The position numbers were made by a program, and so were the translations under genes. The notes under the pieces are model-generated. The model was not told the DNA's origin. It worked only from the letters and a program-made list of their open reading frames with translations, and ran no database searches. 64,000 nucleotides of DNA, taken from the NCBI RefSeq assembly GCF_964204645.1, contig NC_134030.1, positions 22,697,210 to 22,761,209 on the forward strand, in the 5' to 3' direction. This document shows positions 28,480 through 39,790 of this stretch, one piece after another; position 1 is the first letter of the stretch, and the number at the start of each line of letters is the position of its first letter. The stretch is from Tubulanus polymorphus (taxonomy: Eukaryota > Nemertea > Palaeonemertea > Tubulaniformes > Tubulanidae).

Positions 28480-29035
28480 GAATTTCAACAGTTTATTTCA
28501 TGAATTTGATAAATTGAAGAATCTGTTATTTTCATTTCAGTGTCCTGAGGAGTTGTAGAATCTGATATAGAACTGATTTTCACAGTCAGCTTCACACATT
28601 AACGGTATGTATTACTTGTGTATGGATACAATTTCAATAAAATAATATTCATCCTCATCATCATTATCATCATCTAGTTCTGCCTCATCAGTAGCAGTGT
28701 GCATCCTGAGGAAGCAATAAGTGGTATGTATACGAAGACATAATTTCAACAATTTATTTCATAATTTCCTGCAATAGAATTCGATAAAATGAAGAATCTG
28801 TTATTTTCATTTCAGTGTCAATAATTGCTGGTGAGTTGTAGAATCTGATTTAGAACTGATTTTCACAGTCAGCTGCAGACATTAACGGTATGTATTACTT
28901 GTGTATGGATACAATTTCAATAAAATAATATTCCTCCTCATTATCATCTAGTTCTGCCTCCTCATCCTCATCATCATCTAGTTCTGCCTCCTCCTCAGTA
29001 GCGGTGTGCATCCGGAGGAAGCAATCTGTCCTCCT
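28480..29035 (+). repeat. Tandem duplication of a ~260-bp module bearing splice-like signals
   Basis: 28480-28730 and 28735-29035 are similar: AAGAATCTGTTATTTTCATT then TCAG, TAGAACTGATTTTCACAGTC, ACATTAACG|GTATGTATTA, then a CATCATCATCTAGTTCTGCC stretch. In both copies a ~65-70-base segment is flanked by an AG acceptor and a GTATGT donor. The segments contain stops in all useful frames, so they would be non-coding exons or a decayed exon. Confidence 0.7.
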
Positions 29036-29354
29036 GCAATCACAGATTGCCCGCTCTGAAGGAGGTCAGGTTGGGTCTTTAGTTCACCTCGGTTTCAGCT
29101 TCTCAGTAACTGTTGGAGCTGCGTCTTACCCGACTAGATTGGCTGACCAGCTGGTATCATTAATGATTCTACATTTTGTTTTAACCTGTTAGGAGATGAC
29201 CAATTACCAGAAGACCAGGGATTGCCAATTTACCAATTGCCAGAGATGACCAATGGCCAGGCAATGACCAGCGATTACAGATTGCCAGTATTGTATGATT
29301 GATTTTCTATTTGTGAATGAACTTGAGCACAGTCACTTTTACAGCCATATTTTG

Positions 29355-29490
29355 ATAAAATCTCTTGCACAATCACCTCTAAACCTCTTGCACAATCACC
29401 TCTTAACCTCTTACACAATCACCTCTAAACCTTTTGCACAATCACCTCTAAACCTCTTGCACAATCACCTCTTAACCTCTTAAACAATCA
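29355..29490. repeat. 23-bp tandem repeat
   Basis: Six copies of CACAATCACCTCTAAACCTC TTG. Confidence 0.9.
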
Positions 29491-30994
29491 CTCCTATCTC
29501 ATCTCTATAATAAATACTCTTATTTTAACTCTCATCAATCAAAACGTGGTTGTCATTGATGTTCACAGAAACTGAAATCGCAGAATCTATTTTGTAAACC
29601 TGAATAAATGTATTTATCATTGTGTTGTGTTGTTTATTCAGCGCGATCTGTGGTGATTCAATCACGTGATCCGCTCAAGTTTTTTTTAATGTCAACTCCC
29701 TCCAAAATTCTGGATCCGATGTTATCCATTGTAGTTTAGACCATAGAGCAGAGTTTTATGTTGATGTTTGGATGAACTTAAGTCTAAAATCGCTAATTTG
29801 AAACTTTGTTTAAATCGATCATTTCACTGAACTTGTGCAAATCCTCGATTGTCAATCTTCCATATCCAAAACCCGGATCTAGATTTTGGAATATTAACGT
29901 AATGATAAAACTGGTTTGGACGACCACTTCAGTTGATGTAATTATCTCTAAACGCCATTCAAACAACTATTCCGTCGCCGTAGGCCAGTTATGTCATTTA
30001 TCGCTTTCGTATCCTCCCGAACACGTGTGTGGCGAACGAATCGTCACGTGGGGGTGCAGCCCGAACCCTAGACTGGTCGCCTGTCCAATTCTTCGCCACC
30101 TGCATTCGCAGTCAGAAAAGCGACTGAAGGTAGAGACCGGCAACCAGTCTACCCGGAACCACCCGATCATTGAATGTGAGTGCAGTCTTGCGTGTATGAC
30201 TGGTTGCCTGTCCAATACTACACCGAAATCCCAAAAGGCTTTGTTTGAAATCGGTTTCGGTTTGTAGGAAATTCGTCTTTGCGCGCGTTTGCAACATCAA
30301 ACCGACTTTTCCAACATGGCCGAATAAGGAAATTTCTGCGTTTTCGTTCATTCGTGCATTTGTTCACACTACGGTAAAACCGGTTTATGACGCAATAAAC
30401 TGATTGCTTCGAAGCTTTGACAAATTGACTCCTAATATCTACTAGATTATTTCGGGCTAGAATTATTTCGATGACGCTTCCCGGTTCGACATGAACCAAT
30501 TAGGCAGAAACCCGTTATCGCTGCTAATGCAGCTATATTAATATTTGTCATTATAACTGAAATGATAATCCGTACAAGCAGTAACGACTGTTAATATATG
30601 GTTGATTTGAAGGTTGCCAACAGAAAACGGCACCAAAAAACCAAATCCAATCGGCTATCTATTACGGTTCTGACGCGCAGTCTTACCTAATCGTTGGTGG
30701 TAAGCTTTTTATAATTGGATGAGCTTATACCAATGTGGTTTGTGAAAATATCCGATCGTGAAGCTAAACCACAATCAGGTTACTGACTAAGACTCCCAAT
30801 ATCTGATACTAATCATGATTTATCGTGCACTGGTTCTGTTTCTGGTTTAGATATCTCTCGGAGAGTAAGGTGTGACGCACGATCTTCAAATGAAGTTCGG
30901 ATCGGTCGTCCAACAGCTCCGGAAGTGCCGACCCGACACTGGTGTACTACGCTAGCTGCAGGCACAACGATAACATTTCCGATAGTAATTTCGT
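29491..30994. other. Intergenic
   Basis: No gene recognised. AATAAA at 29603 could end a plus-strand transcript. 30686-30810 is the second copy of the dispersed element at 9288. Overlapping open frames at 29806-30351 lack any domain, signal peptide or splice context. Confidence 0.5.
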
Positions 30995-32419
30995 TTATGC
31001 GCTCAATGCGAACTCTGTTTGATGGTCCGGTTCTGATGACGTCACAACTTCTGCGCTCAAATACCTCTCAACGTACGGCGTGATATCCGGGTCACGTGAT
31101 GTAACAATGGTGGCGCTCGGGACGGGGCGGATCTCTGTCGACCTCGACCTGGACTCGGCGTATAGCGCCCCCACCGGGTCGCGACAGACACTAACCCTGA
31201 TAATCTTAATGATGGTCGTTATCAACGCTATGCACGTTACCACTAGCAACGTGACGTCATAGCTATCTTCAAAATCGACGTCTCCGATTGTTACAATACG
31301 ACCAATCAGAACGACCAGAGGAGGTAGACAGTGCGCCACCTGGTGGTGGGTGAACGCGCACTGAAACGCGATATCGAACAGGAAGTAGAATATAATGGCC
31401 ACGCCCACCAACGCGGTCGATATTATTAGCAATCGATTTTGGCTGATGAGCAGTATGACGTCATTGGGGGATTGCAACATGACTATAATCAGAGAATGAC
31501 TACAATAAAGAGCCAAACCATTCTGCAAACAAATCCGCAATAACCAAATATCCACGAAATTCCGCTTTTTGAATAATTTGCCAAATATCAGTTTTGAGTT
31601 GTTCACTGATGCTCGCAAAGCCATGATCAGTATCAGAGCGCGCACCACGTCCACCGCCCAGTTCAAATAGAACAACCGACTTATAGTGAAAACCGTCGTC
31701 ATTACGTCCAAAATTAACGCCGACAATAACAATGACGTCATAGCGAACGGCACGAGTTCATACTTTTTCGCTTTGATGACGCAAACAACATGGCGGCGTT
31801 TCCGGTTCGTCACGGTCGATAAAGAGTAACATGTTGCCACTAGCAACCAGACGAGGGCTGACATGCGGACGATCACGTGACTCCATAACGGGTCGGTTCG
31901 TCGCTGCGCCCCCTGGTGCTGACAATCGGAACAACTTTCGTTATAGCGCGTTAGTTTTTCTGGAAAAGATAGAGAAGGAGAGTTAAAAGATTCACAATAT
32001 TCTGTAGTTTCAAAGTTCAAATTACGAATTCATTCGGGTTTATAAACACAGATGACGTTATTCTAATCCGATTGAAATCGAATCTGGCGCCGCATTTGTA
32101 AAATAACGACGTAGCATCAAACAAATAAACGAGGTCTTTCGTAGATTATGAAATTCTGCTGTGCTGTTAGTGGTTCCTACGAGCAATTATCTGAACTAAT
32201 AATTGCTCGCAGGTTCTTACCTTCTGAAGTGTGATGTCGCCACTCATTGAGAGTCCGCAGCGTTTCCATAACCAGTAAACTGAACACTATTGATAAAGCC
32301 ATCACGATTTGTAAACAGTGAATTTGTGCAAATCGCTGCCTTCTCACGCTGCTGGTGCTGCTGGTGCTGCTGCTGCCGCCGCTGCTGCTGCTGGTGCTGC
32401 TGCTGGTGGTGATCGCCAT
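30995..32419 (-). CDS. Unrecognised multipass membrane protein, 387 aa
   Basis: Two exons, 32419-32221 and 31959-30995, join in phase (GAAG|GTAAG donor; TTTTCCAG acceptor) to give 387 residues. The N-terminus is a serine/threonine-rich repeat encoded by a GCTGCTGGT trinucleotide tract on the plus strand. A membrane segment (LQIVMALSIVFSLLVM) ends exon 1. Exon 2 adds about six more: around HVIVRMSALVWLLVATC, PFAMTSLLLSALILDV, VVRALILIMAL, the SHSLIIVML region, STALVGVAIIFYFLFD and VTLLVVTCIALITTII. The cytoplasmic-looking tail is Arg/Ser/Asp-rich. About seven segments, but I see no DRY, NPxxY or other GPCR signature and do not recognise the family. Confidence 0.75.
32176..32213. repeat. Hairpin related to the palindrome at 17114
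   Basis: CCTACGAGCAATTAT and its complement (14 of 15 positions) around an 8-base loop, in the intron of the membrane-protein gene, 8 bases from the donor. Outer core ACGAGCAATTATC is identical to the 17114 palindrome. Confidence 0.85.
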
Positions 32420-33900
32420 GTTTTCCTGTCTTACAGCCTGAGTTCATACAGTCACTGGTAAGTCGTTGTGACGATCATAATGTTGACGACTTATCCAAAT
32501 GACGACTTAAAACACTTACGCCTAATCGAAATCAAAATTGGGATTAAAAATATAGACGATTTTAATTCAGTAATGTGACGAATAATCTAAACGAAACGAC
32601 TGAACTGAATTCGTATTTCACCAGTGTTTTCACAAGCGAAGCACATTTTTAAAAACGTGATTTTATGCCTAAATAACTAACAGCGCTTTATAGAACCATA
32701 AGGTCATAGGACGGCCACAAATATTCGGCACAGCGTAATGACACACGAGGTTCAAAACAAACTATATGAAAACTAAAGTTTCGCTCGACAGGCCCGTGTG
32801 AGTTCAGAGCAGGAATCCTTTATCGACTTTCTTCAGTTAATAAAGGGTACGATATAAATAACGAAAAGCCCCCTTTTTGTAAAACAAAGGAGTCAATTTT
32901 GTCGACAATCTTTGGAAAATTGCCTACCTTTTTACTAGAATATTACAGTCAAAAGGGCAACACCGCTAATAAGATCATCAACATTAGAATCGAAATTCTA
33001 TTGTTCTGTTCGAAAAAATATGCAATGACAAAGGGGTAAATTCTACTCACGCTTTCACTAATTTTCCAGCCACAAATTTCTCGACGTCAGTTGTAGATCA
33101 GAGATCACAGCTATATGCAGTGAATTTTACCAATTTTTTAATTCTTTCGAGCTGAAATCCACCTGTTTGACCGTGGAATTCCACCTGTTTTACTGTGGAA
33201 TTCCACCTGTTTGTGATTGGCATCCGAGGTTTTGCGCTTCAAATCTATTTACGATTCCAGAAATGATTTCAGAATATATTCTAGCGCGCCGAGTTCTGAT
33301 TTTATGTCAAATAGAATGGAATATTACTGTAGGATCTGTCCTGTCCTTTATGAGGTTTAGGATCAGTAGTTTTAGAACTACATTAACTGGACTGCATTTC
33401 AATGTTGTGCCTCACCTACTGGTTCTCAGAGGGTTTTAATTTCCATTTTCGTTGTGAAGTTTGTGAGGGCCAGTCCAGTGAGGGCAAGACCTGTGAGGAC
33501 CAATCCTCTGAGGCTAGTCCTGTGAGGGTCAGACCTGTAAGGACCAATCCTGTGAGGGCCAGACCTGTGAGGATCAATCTTCTGAGCTCTGAGGCTAGTC
33601 CTAAGAGGGCCAATTCTGTGAGGGCCAGTCCCATGAGGGCCAGACCTGTGAGGGTCAGACATTTGAGGGCCAATCCTCCTTTTCCATAGAACTGGTCAGT
33701 CAAAAACGAAACGGAATTACTGTTGAATTTTGCCATTGTAAACGTCTTCAGCCAGAAAAAATTCCAACAGTACTGAAAAAATGTGTTTGGATGATGACGA
33801 ATTTCAGCAACTGATATTCAAAACTCTTAAACTCAATCTTCAAATGATGAATTTTATTTAGTTTTCATTGTTGACAACGAAACGAAGTTTTAAAGTTGAA
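32420..33900. repeat. Intergenic region with two tandem repeats
   Basis: 33165-33215 has three copies of GTGGAATTCCACCTGTTT. 33455-33675 has eight or nine copies of a 27-base unit, GAGGGCCAGACCTGTGAGG. Both strands are open across the latter because of the repeat. 32420-33160 shows no recognised feature. Confidence 0.8.
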
Positions 33901-34972
33901 TTAACGCCCGCAGTATGGTCCAGGGGTATTACATGCCGGTCCAACACCACCTGAAATATAGAAATCATGTCAAATTAAAGTCACAATTATTAGGATTGTG
34001 AGTGAGGATCCACCAGGTGTCACTAGTGTGCAGTAGGATATCAACTACTGCGGCTTTAGAAGATTCCACTTATGGCAAGTGAGGTCCTATTTACCCCGAT
34101 TACTGGACACTTCGATCAAGTTCCAAGTTTTACGGAAAGTTGATATCACACTGTGAAGAGTGCACACTGTGAGGAGCGCACACTGTGAGGAGCGCACACT
34201 ATGAGGAGCGCACACTATGAGGAGCGCACACGTTGAGGAGCGCACACTATGAGGAGCGCACACTGTGAGGAGCACACACTATTAGGAGTGCACATGTGAG
34301 GGGCACACACTGTGAGGAGCGCACACTGTGAGGAGTGTACGCTGTGAGAAGCGCACACTGTGAGGAGCACACACTATTAGGAGTGCACATGTGAGGAGCG
34401 CACACTGTGAGGGGCGCACACTGTGAGGAGTGCACGCTGTGAGGAGTGCACACAATGAGGAGCGCACACTGTGAGGAGTGCACACTATGAGGAGTGCACA
34501 TTATGAGGAGCGCACACTGTGAGGAGTGCACTCTGTGAGGCGCACATTAAGTGAGGAGTCAGTGTTGGAACCAGTGCTTTGGGCTGCGTTGACTGATTAA
34601 TACTTAATACTCCACCTCCGTTTCCATTGCCATTGCCATTATTTCCACCTCCGTTTCCATTACCAGTGCCATTATTTCCACCTCCGTTTCCATTATTTCC
34701 GTTTCCGTTATTTCCGTTTCCGTTTCCGTTTTGTCGTTTTGCTCGAGTTTCCTTCACTAGGTGAAATAGAAACAGAACGTAAAACCAAAGACTTCACAAC
34801 AGAACTGAACCGGACCTGAACGGACCGGACTGAACTGATCTGGACTGGTGCGGACTATACCGGACTGGTCTTAGATCTAAACCTTGTTACCGTTGTACTT
34901 ACTTTCTGAAGTGAGCGTCACAGAAATCATCACCAACAACAGAGCAAAAACCAGAAACTGTTTGGAAAACAT
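33901..34972 (-). CDS. Small secreted Asn/Gly-rich peptide precursor A, 86 aa
   Basis: Three coding exons: 34972-34903, 34756 to about 34616, and 33950-33901. The ATG directly follows a TTTCAG acceptor, so exon 1 is untranslated. Residues 1-22 (MFSKQFLVFALLLVMISV) form a clear signal peptide. Exon 3 begins MKETRAKRQ: RAKR is a furin/prohormone-type cleavage site, followed by 40 residues of GNGNGNN/GGG repeats. The final exon encodes VGPACNTPGPYCGR and stops, that is two cysteines six residues apart and a terminal Gly-Arg that resembles an amidation signal. The donor of exon 3 (GGAG|GTGGAG) is the only phase-compatible choice and is weak. AATAAA is 45 bases past the stop (plus 33853-33858). 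A 400-bp minisatellite fills the last intron. Paralogue of the gene at 46338. Confidence 0.75.
34000..34085. repeat. GGATCCACCAGGTGTCACTAG family, single copy
   Basis: One ~80-base copy in the last intron of peptide gene A: GAGGATCCACCAGGTGTCAC, TAGTGTGCAGTAGGATATC, then ATTCCACTTATGGCAAGTG. Confidence 0.8.
34150..34555. repeat. Minisatellite of 16-18 bp in peptide gene A intron
   Basis: About 24 copies of GTGAGGAGCGCACACT. It yields long minus-strand repeat frames that are not genes. Confidence 0.93.
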
Positions 34973-35640
<668 letters not shown>

Positions 35641-36524
35641 TTACGTCTGACTTATCACTTAGTAATTTGCATATAATTAGCATATTGCTTACAAATCGAT
35701 GTATTATATGTAAGTGAAATGGATAAAGCACGCGGCATAATTCACTCGTTACAGTCTGTTCTGTCAATCTACGAATGATGAATTATTGCGTAGTTTATGA
35801 ATGTGCTCGTAAATCTGTCTTATTTCTGAATTCATTTCGTGACCAGTTTTTCAATTTGCGCTTTTATTTTTTGCTATTGATCTAAATTTTATTACATCAC
35901 CACTTCGTGTTTTATCTATTTCCGAATTGAAAGTATTCAAAAATCACATCTTCTTAAAAAAGTTCTTACGTTTCGAGTTTAAAACTTGATGCGCGAATCA
36001 AACAGCAGCCACTGACCACTCGTGGCAAGTGAGGATCCACCAGGTGTCACTAGCGTGTAGTAGGATTTGAACTTCCGGGGCGATAGTGGATTTCACTTGT
36101 GGCAAGTGAGAATCCACCAGGTGTCACTAGCGTGTCGAAGGTTATCAACTGCTGCAGCGATATAGGATTCCACCAGGTGTCACTAGCGCGAAGTAACTAC
36201 TTTGGCAATATTGGATTCCACTAGTGGCAAGTGAGGATCCACCAGGTGTCACTAGTGGCAAGTCTTGCATTCGTCCGTGTATCATAAAAACCCAAAATAC
36301 ATGATCAATATACTGAAAATATTTTATTCTTCGTCGACGTCAAGTAACATAGAATTCAGTCAAAAAGGATTGATAACTGCTTCCGTAATTATATCTATGA
36401 CGTCACTATTAAGTATGTTATCATCAAACACATTAGAAATAATTTATTCGATTGTTTATATCGATTTGATGACGTCATAAGGGGATTCACGCAGGAGGCT
36501 ACCTTTGTCTAATGTGTAATTATA
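35641..36524. repeat. Intergenic DNA with dispersed repeat
   Basis: 36010-36262 contains four to five copies of the GGATCCACCAGGTGTCACTAG unit. Near 36465 a trace of the 80-bp family (GATGACGTCATAAGGGGATT) occurs. Otherwise AT-rich with no gene recognised. Confidence 0.75.
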
Positions 36525-37535
36525 CTACGAGGCAGATTGCCATAGTTTAAACCTACTGATGATAGATATCGATTTAACTCCGCCTTTGACGTCATTTCTA
36601 AAACTGCGACTGCACAAGAATATATACGCGTTAACCATGTGATTTGCCTGATATAGAACGGTACCAATTGAATTACCAATAATCATGAACGATCCGTAAG
36701 TTAAATTCTCGCAATGAGTAAAGTAGTATAAGTAAGTTTCCGAGCCATGTTCATATTCTAATACAATCGTAAGAGCCGCCAGAAATGATAGAACTAAAAA
36801 TGCCAGTGATGTTGAAATAACTAAAACTGTTATTCGCTTAGCTGTGGCTTGTTTTCTATCATCAGTGACTTGTTGAGTTGCGTCCATGTTAGCAGATCTT
36901 CTCACGCCAACTATTATAACACCATTCGCTACAGCGACGACAAGAAATGGTAAAAACAATGCTAAAGTGTTGTTTAGATTTGAATAAATCGCTGAACCGG
37001 TTAGGTTTACTATCATACAAGTTGTCCATTGACCAGTAAGGTCTATAGCCTCATGAAAAGCTGCTCCAATAATATTGATGATTGCTAAAATAGTGCTTAC
37101 AATCGCCACAGCTTTCTTAGCCCTAGCGACAGTGCACAGAGTGGCAGCTTGAAGAGGTTTAGAAACAGCTACAGCGCGATCAACCGTCATCAGAACCAGG
37201 ATCCAAACAGCTATCTGTTTCGGGCAATTCGCGTGGAAAAGTTTCACAATACACATGGGTCTGCTGAATTTCACATAAGCTATATCCATCAGATAGGGAA
37301 CTTCGGCACCCAATATCGCGTACAAATCAGCCATTCCTAAATACATCATGTAAAAATGGCCGCAACTCGTCGACGATTTCTTGTAAGTTCCCAAAACGAT
37401 GATTATCAAACCTATCAAACTCAATACAGGAAACGCGTATGCCGTCGTCCTGTTCAGGTTGAAAGTTATCGGAACCAACCATCCATAGATCTTAGTGAAA
37501 CACATATCTTCAAATGATATATTTGTGTAAACCAT
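36525..37535 (-). CDS. Class A-like GPCR paralogue 1
   Basis: 336 residues in one coding exon, seven hydrophobic segments. Extracellular N-terminus has an N-glycosylation site (YTNIS). The TM2 aspartate is in LGMADLYA. The TM3 cysteine is in SRPMCIVK, pairing with the ECL2 Cys in QWTTCMIV. The DRY motif is replaced by VDRAVAVSKP. TM6 lacks CWxP, and TM7 has NAYIF where NPxxY is expected, followed by CSRSFRND. A TTTTCTAG acceptor sits 10 bases before the ATG, and a likely untranslated exon 1 ends at 37738 (AAAG|GTAATTTC). It is the closest relative of paralogue 5, from which it is inverted, consistent with inverted duplication at the two ends of the array. Ligand unknown. Confidence 0.9.
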   Translation of the reverse strand: MVYTNISFEDMCFTKIYGWLVPITFNLNRTTAYAFPVLSLIGLIIIVLGTYKKSSTSCGHFYMMYLGMADLYAILGAEVPYLMDIAYVKFSRPMCIVKLFHANCPKQIAVWILVLMTVDRAVAVSKPLQAATLCTVARAKKAVAIVSTILAIINIIGAAFHEAIDLTGQWTTCMIVNLTGSAIYSNLNNTLALFLPFLVVAVANGVIIVGVRRSANMDATQQVTDDRKQATAKRITVLVISTSLAFLVLSFLAALTIVLEYEHGSETYLYYFTHCENLTYGSFMIIGNSIGTVLYQANHMVNAYIFLCSRSFRNDVKGGVKSISIISRFKLWQSAS

Positions 37536-37849
37536 CTTTTTCTACCTAGAAAATATTAAATGAATAAGTCATATTTTCATCTTCATCCCAGATCTTCCTT
37601 CACCAGCAATAGCACGATTTATTCTAACTTGAAAATCATCAAAAAGGATCGATTAACCGCATATTTGTCTAGTGCTGTAAATGTAAATGTAAAACTGGGA
37701 GTAAATCTGAAACAAACTGATTGAAAATTGAAATTACCTTTAATCGGTGAAATGAAGACGTGTTGTCTCTATTAAACTAGTAAACTGAACTAGTAAAATC
37801 TACAATTATCAGCGACGATTTAAAGACGTTTGGGTAAAACTTGATATAG

Positions 37850-38225
37850 ATTAGTGTTTTAGGTGAATTTTCCACCAATCAACGAGTAGAACCATAAGTT
37901 TAAAACATGAATATTTAATGAGCCGCATGCGCACAAGGGAAATTATTCTGTATCTTTGAAGTATGATTTAGTTTTACAAGACTCTCCTCACATCCAACCC
38001 GCTGGAGGCTGTATCTATATCAGTATAAGGATTCTTATTGTCTTTTCCACGATTGAGTTGGTGCCGCTGTCGCTGGAAAAAACATTTTTAGACAGACATT
38101 GCTCAATTATTGACGTGTCTGTTGTGCTTTTTCTGTTTAACAATACAAGGTTCACTCTTCCACACGCGTCTGAATCGAGTTGTTGAAGATAGAAACAAAT
38201 CGATGCATGAATGAAACAATAGGAA
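37850..38225 (+). promoter_or_regulatory. Upstream block duplicated before GPCR 2 and GPCR 3
   Basis: About 350 bases (from CCACCAATCAACGAGTAGAA to the GTTCACTCTT region) are nearly identical to 40150-40460. Includes GAGCCGCATGCGCACAAGGG, CATCCAACCCGCTGGAGGCT and AAGGATTCTTATTGTC. An inverted trace of the first motif is at 44595-44625 before GPCR 5. It is likely a shared promoter/5' segment copied with the genes. Confidence 0.75.
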
Positions 38226-38800
38226 GACCTCTCTGATGATAAACATGTAGATATTGTCCTACTGTTCTAAAGAATAGACCGCTCAATAGCAGGGCGCGGC
38301 GGGGATGATCAAAGAATCAGACATTACTAAAACTTCGTTCTAACCATCACTGGCGTCTAATGGCGCGAACCTAATTGATATACATGATGTTACTGGCAAA
38401 TAAAGACCTCCCTAAAAAGTGTAACGTAGGTTGTAAGCGACAGGCATATTGTACAACGTCACTAGAATCACAATAATGAAACAAGATGATCGGATGATAT
38501 CAAACTTTACGTGATTGTTCTAATGAGTATTAAGTGTTGATTGGTTGATGCCATGATTGCGCGTTCCACGGCATGAAGAAATCTGAACAAACCTTGAAGG
38601 ATGAAATTCGGGTCGTACATTCAGAGACAAGATTGGAAAAGAGCACTTTGTTTTGTGAAGGAAGGTAAGAACTTTTCGAATTATTTTCCGACCCAAAAAC
38701 TCAAATTTCGCCTGAAGGAATATTGGAAAAATAAGGATGACTTTTGACTTCACGCTTCGTCATACGATTTCTCTTTTGAATTTTGCAGGGAAACTCGAAG

Positions 38801-39790
38801 ATGAGTTATTACGGGAATGCGAATGAAAGTGTCTTGTGTTGGGTGAAGAAATGGGGTTGGATTACACCGATAACCACGTACATAGTCGCTGGACCAGCCT
38901 GGGCGTACCCTTTCCTGAATCTTATTGGATTAGTCGTCATAATCCTGGGCACTTACAGAAAAGCGTCCTACAGTTCCTGTCATTTATACATGCTGGTTTT
39001 GGGAATGGCAGATTTGTACGCCATTGTAGGTATTGAAGTGCCTTATCTGATGGACCTTTACCGTGTAAAATTCAGTAGAGCTATGTGCATCGTGAAGGCT
39101 TTCCACAAAGATTGTCCTAAACAAGTTGCTATCTGGATCTTGGTTCTGATGACGGTTGATCGCGCTGTAGCCGTTTCTAAACCTCTTCAAGCTGCCACTC
39201 GGTGCACTGTCGCTAGAGCTAAGCGAACGATAGCCGTTACGATGGGTTTCCTGGCCCTAATTCAAGGAACATGGGCCGCTTTTCACGTCGATAAGGACCA
39301 ATTTGGCACATGGACAGCTTGCGTATTGGAATATGACCTAGCCTACACAATTTTCCATCATTATAACAACATGATGTCGTTATATTTACCGATATTTGTA
39401 ATCACTGTAGCGAATGGTGTTATAATAGTTGGCGTGAGACGATCTGCAAACATGGACGCAACTCAACAAGTCACTGATGTTACAAAAAAACAAGCTACAG
39501 CTAAACGAATAACAGTTTTAGTAGTTTCAACATCACTGGCATTTGTGATGCTCTCATTCCTATTCGCGGTTGTAACAATTCTATTTTTAGAATATGGATC
39601 AATTCGTAAAACCGCCGATTTCTACTACAGACATTGTGAATATGAATATTATCTACTGTTTCTCAGTTTAAGCCGTTCCGTTGGCACGGCTCTGATGAAC
39701 GCGAATCATTGGGTGAACGCCTGCATATTTCTGAGCAGCGCCAACTTTCGAAATGATGTCAAAACTAGCATCGAAAAACTGCGAAAGTGA
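38801..39790 (+). CDS. Class A-like GPCR paralogue 2
   Basis: 329 residues from ATG at 38801, which follows a TTTTGCAG acceptor by 10 bases; untranslated exon 1 probably ends at 38664 (GGAAG|GTAAGAAC). N-glycosylation site in NANES. TM2 LGMADLYA, TM3 Cys in SRAMCIVK, VDRAVAVSKP instead of DRY, NACIF instead of NPxxY. ECL2 Cys in WTACVLEY. The third intracellular loop keeps the lysine-rich KKQATAKRITV. Same-strand neighbour of paralogues 3-5. Confidence 0.88.
   Translation: MSYYGNANESVLCWVKKWGWITPITTYIVAGPAWAYPFLNLIGLVVIILGTYRKASYSSCHLYMLVLGMADLYAIVGIEVPYLMDLYRVKFSRAMCIVKAFHKDCPKQVAIWILVLMTVDRAVAVSKPLQAATRCTVARAKRTIAVTMGFLALIQGTWAAFHVDKDQFGTWTACVLEYDLAYTIFHHYNNMMSLYLPIFVITVANGVIIVGVRRSANMDATQQVTDVTKKQATAKRITVLVVSTSLAFVMLSFLFAVVTILFLEYGSIRKTADFYYRHCEYEYYLLFLSLSRSVGTALMNANHWVNACIFLSSANFRNDVKTSIEKLRK

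Noticed and set aside
29806-30351. 153-aa plus and 79-93-aa minus open frames
   Set aside because: Overlapping frames on both strands, no signal peptide, domain or splice site; typical chance frames.
34247-34757. Long minus-strand frames of Cys/Ser/His repeats
   Set aside because: They translate the 16-18 bp minisatellite. The only real exon in the area is 34616-34756.
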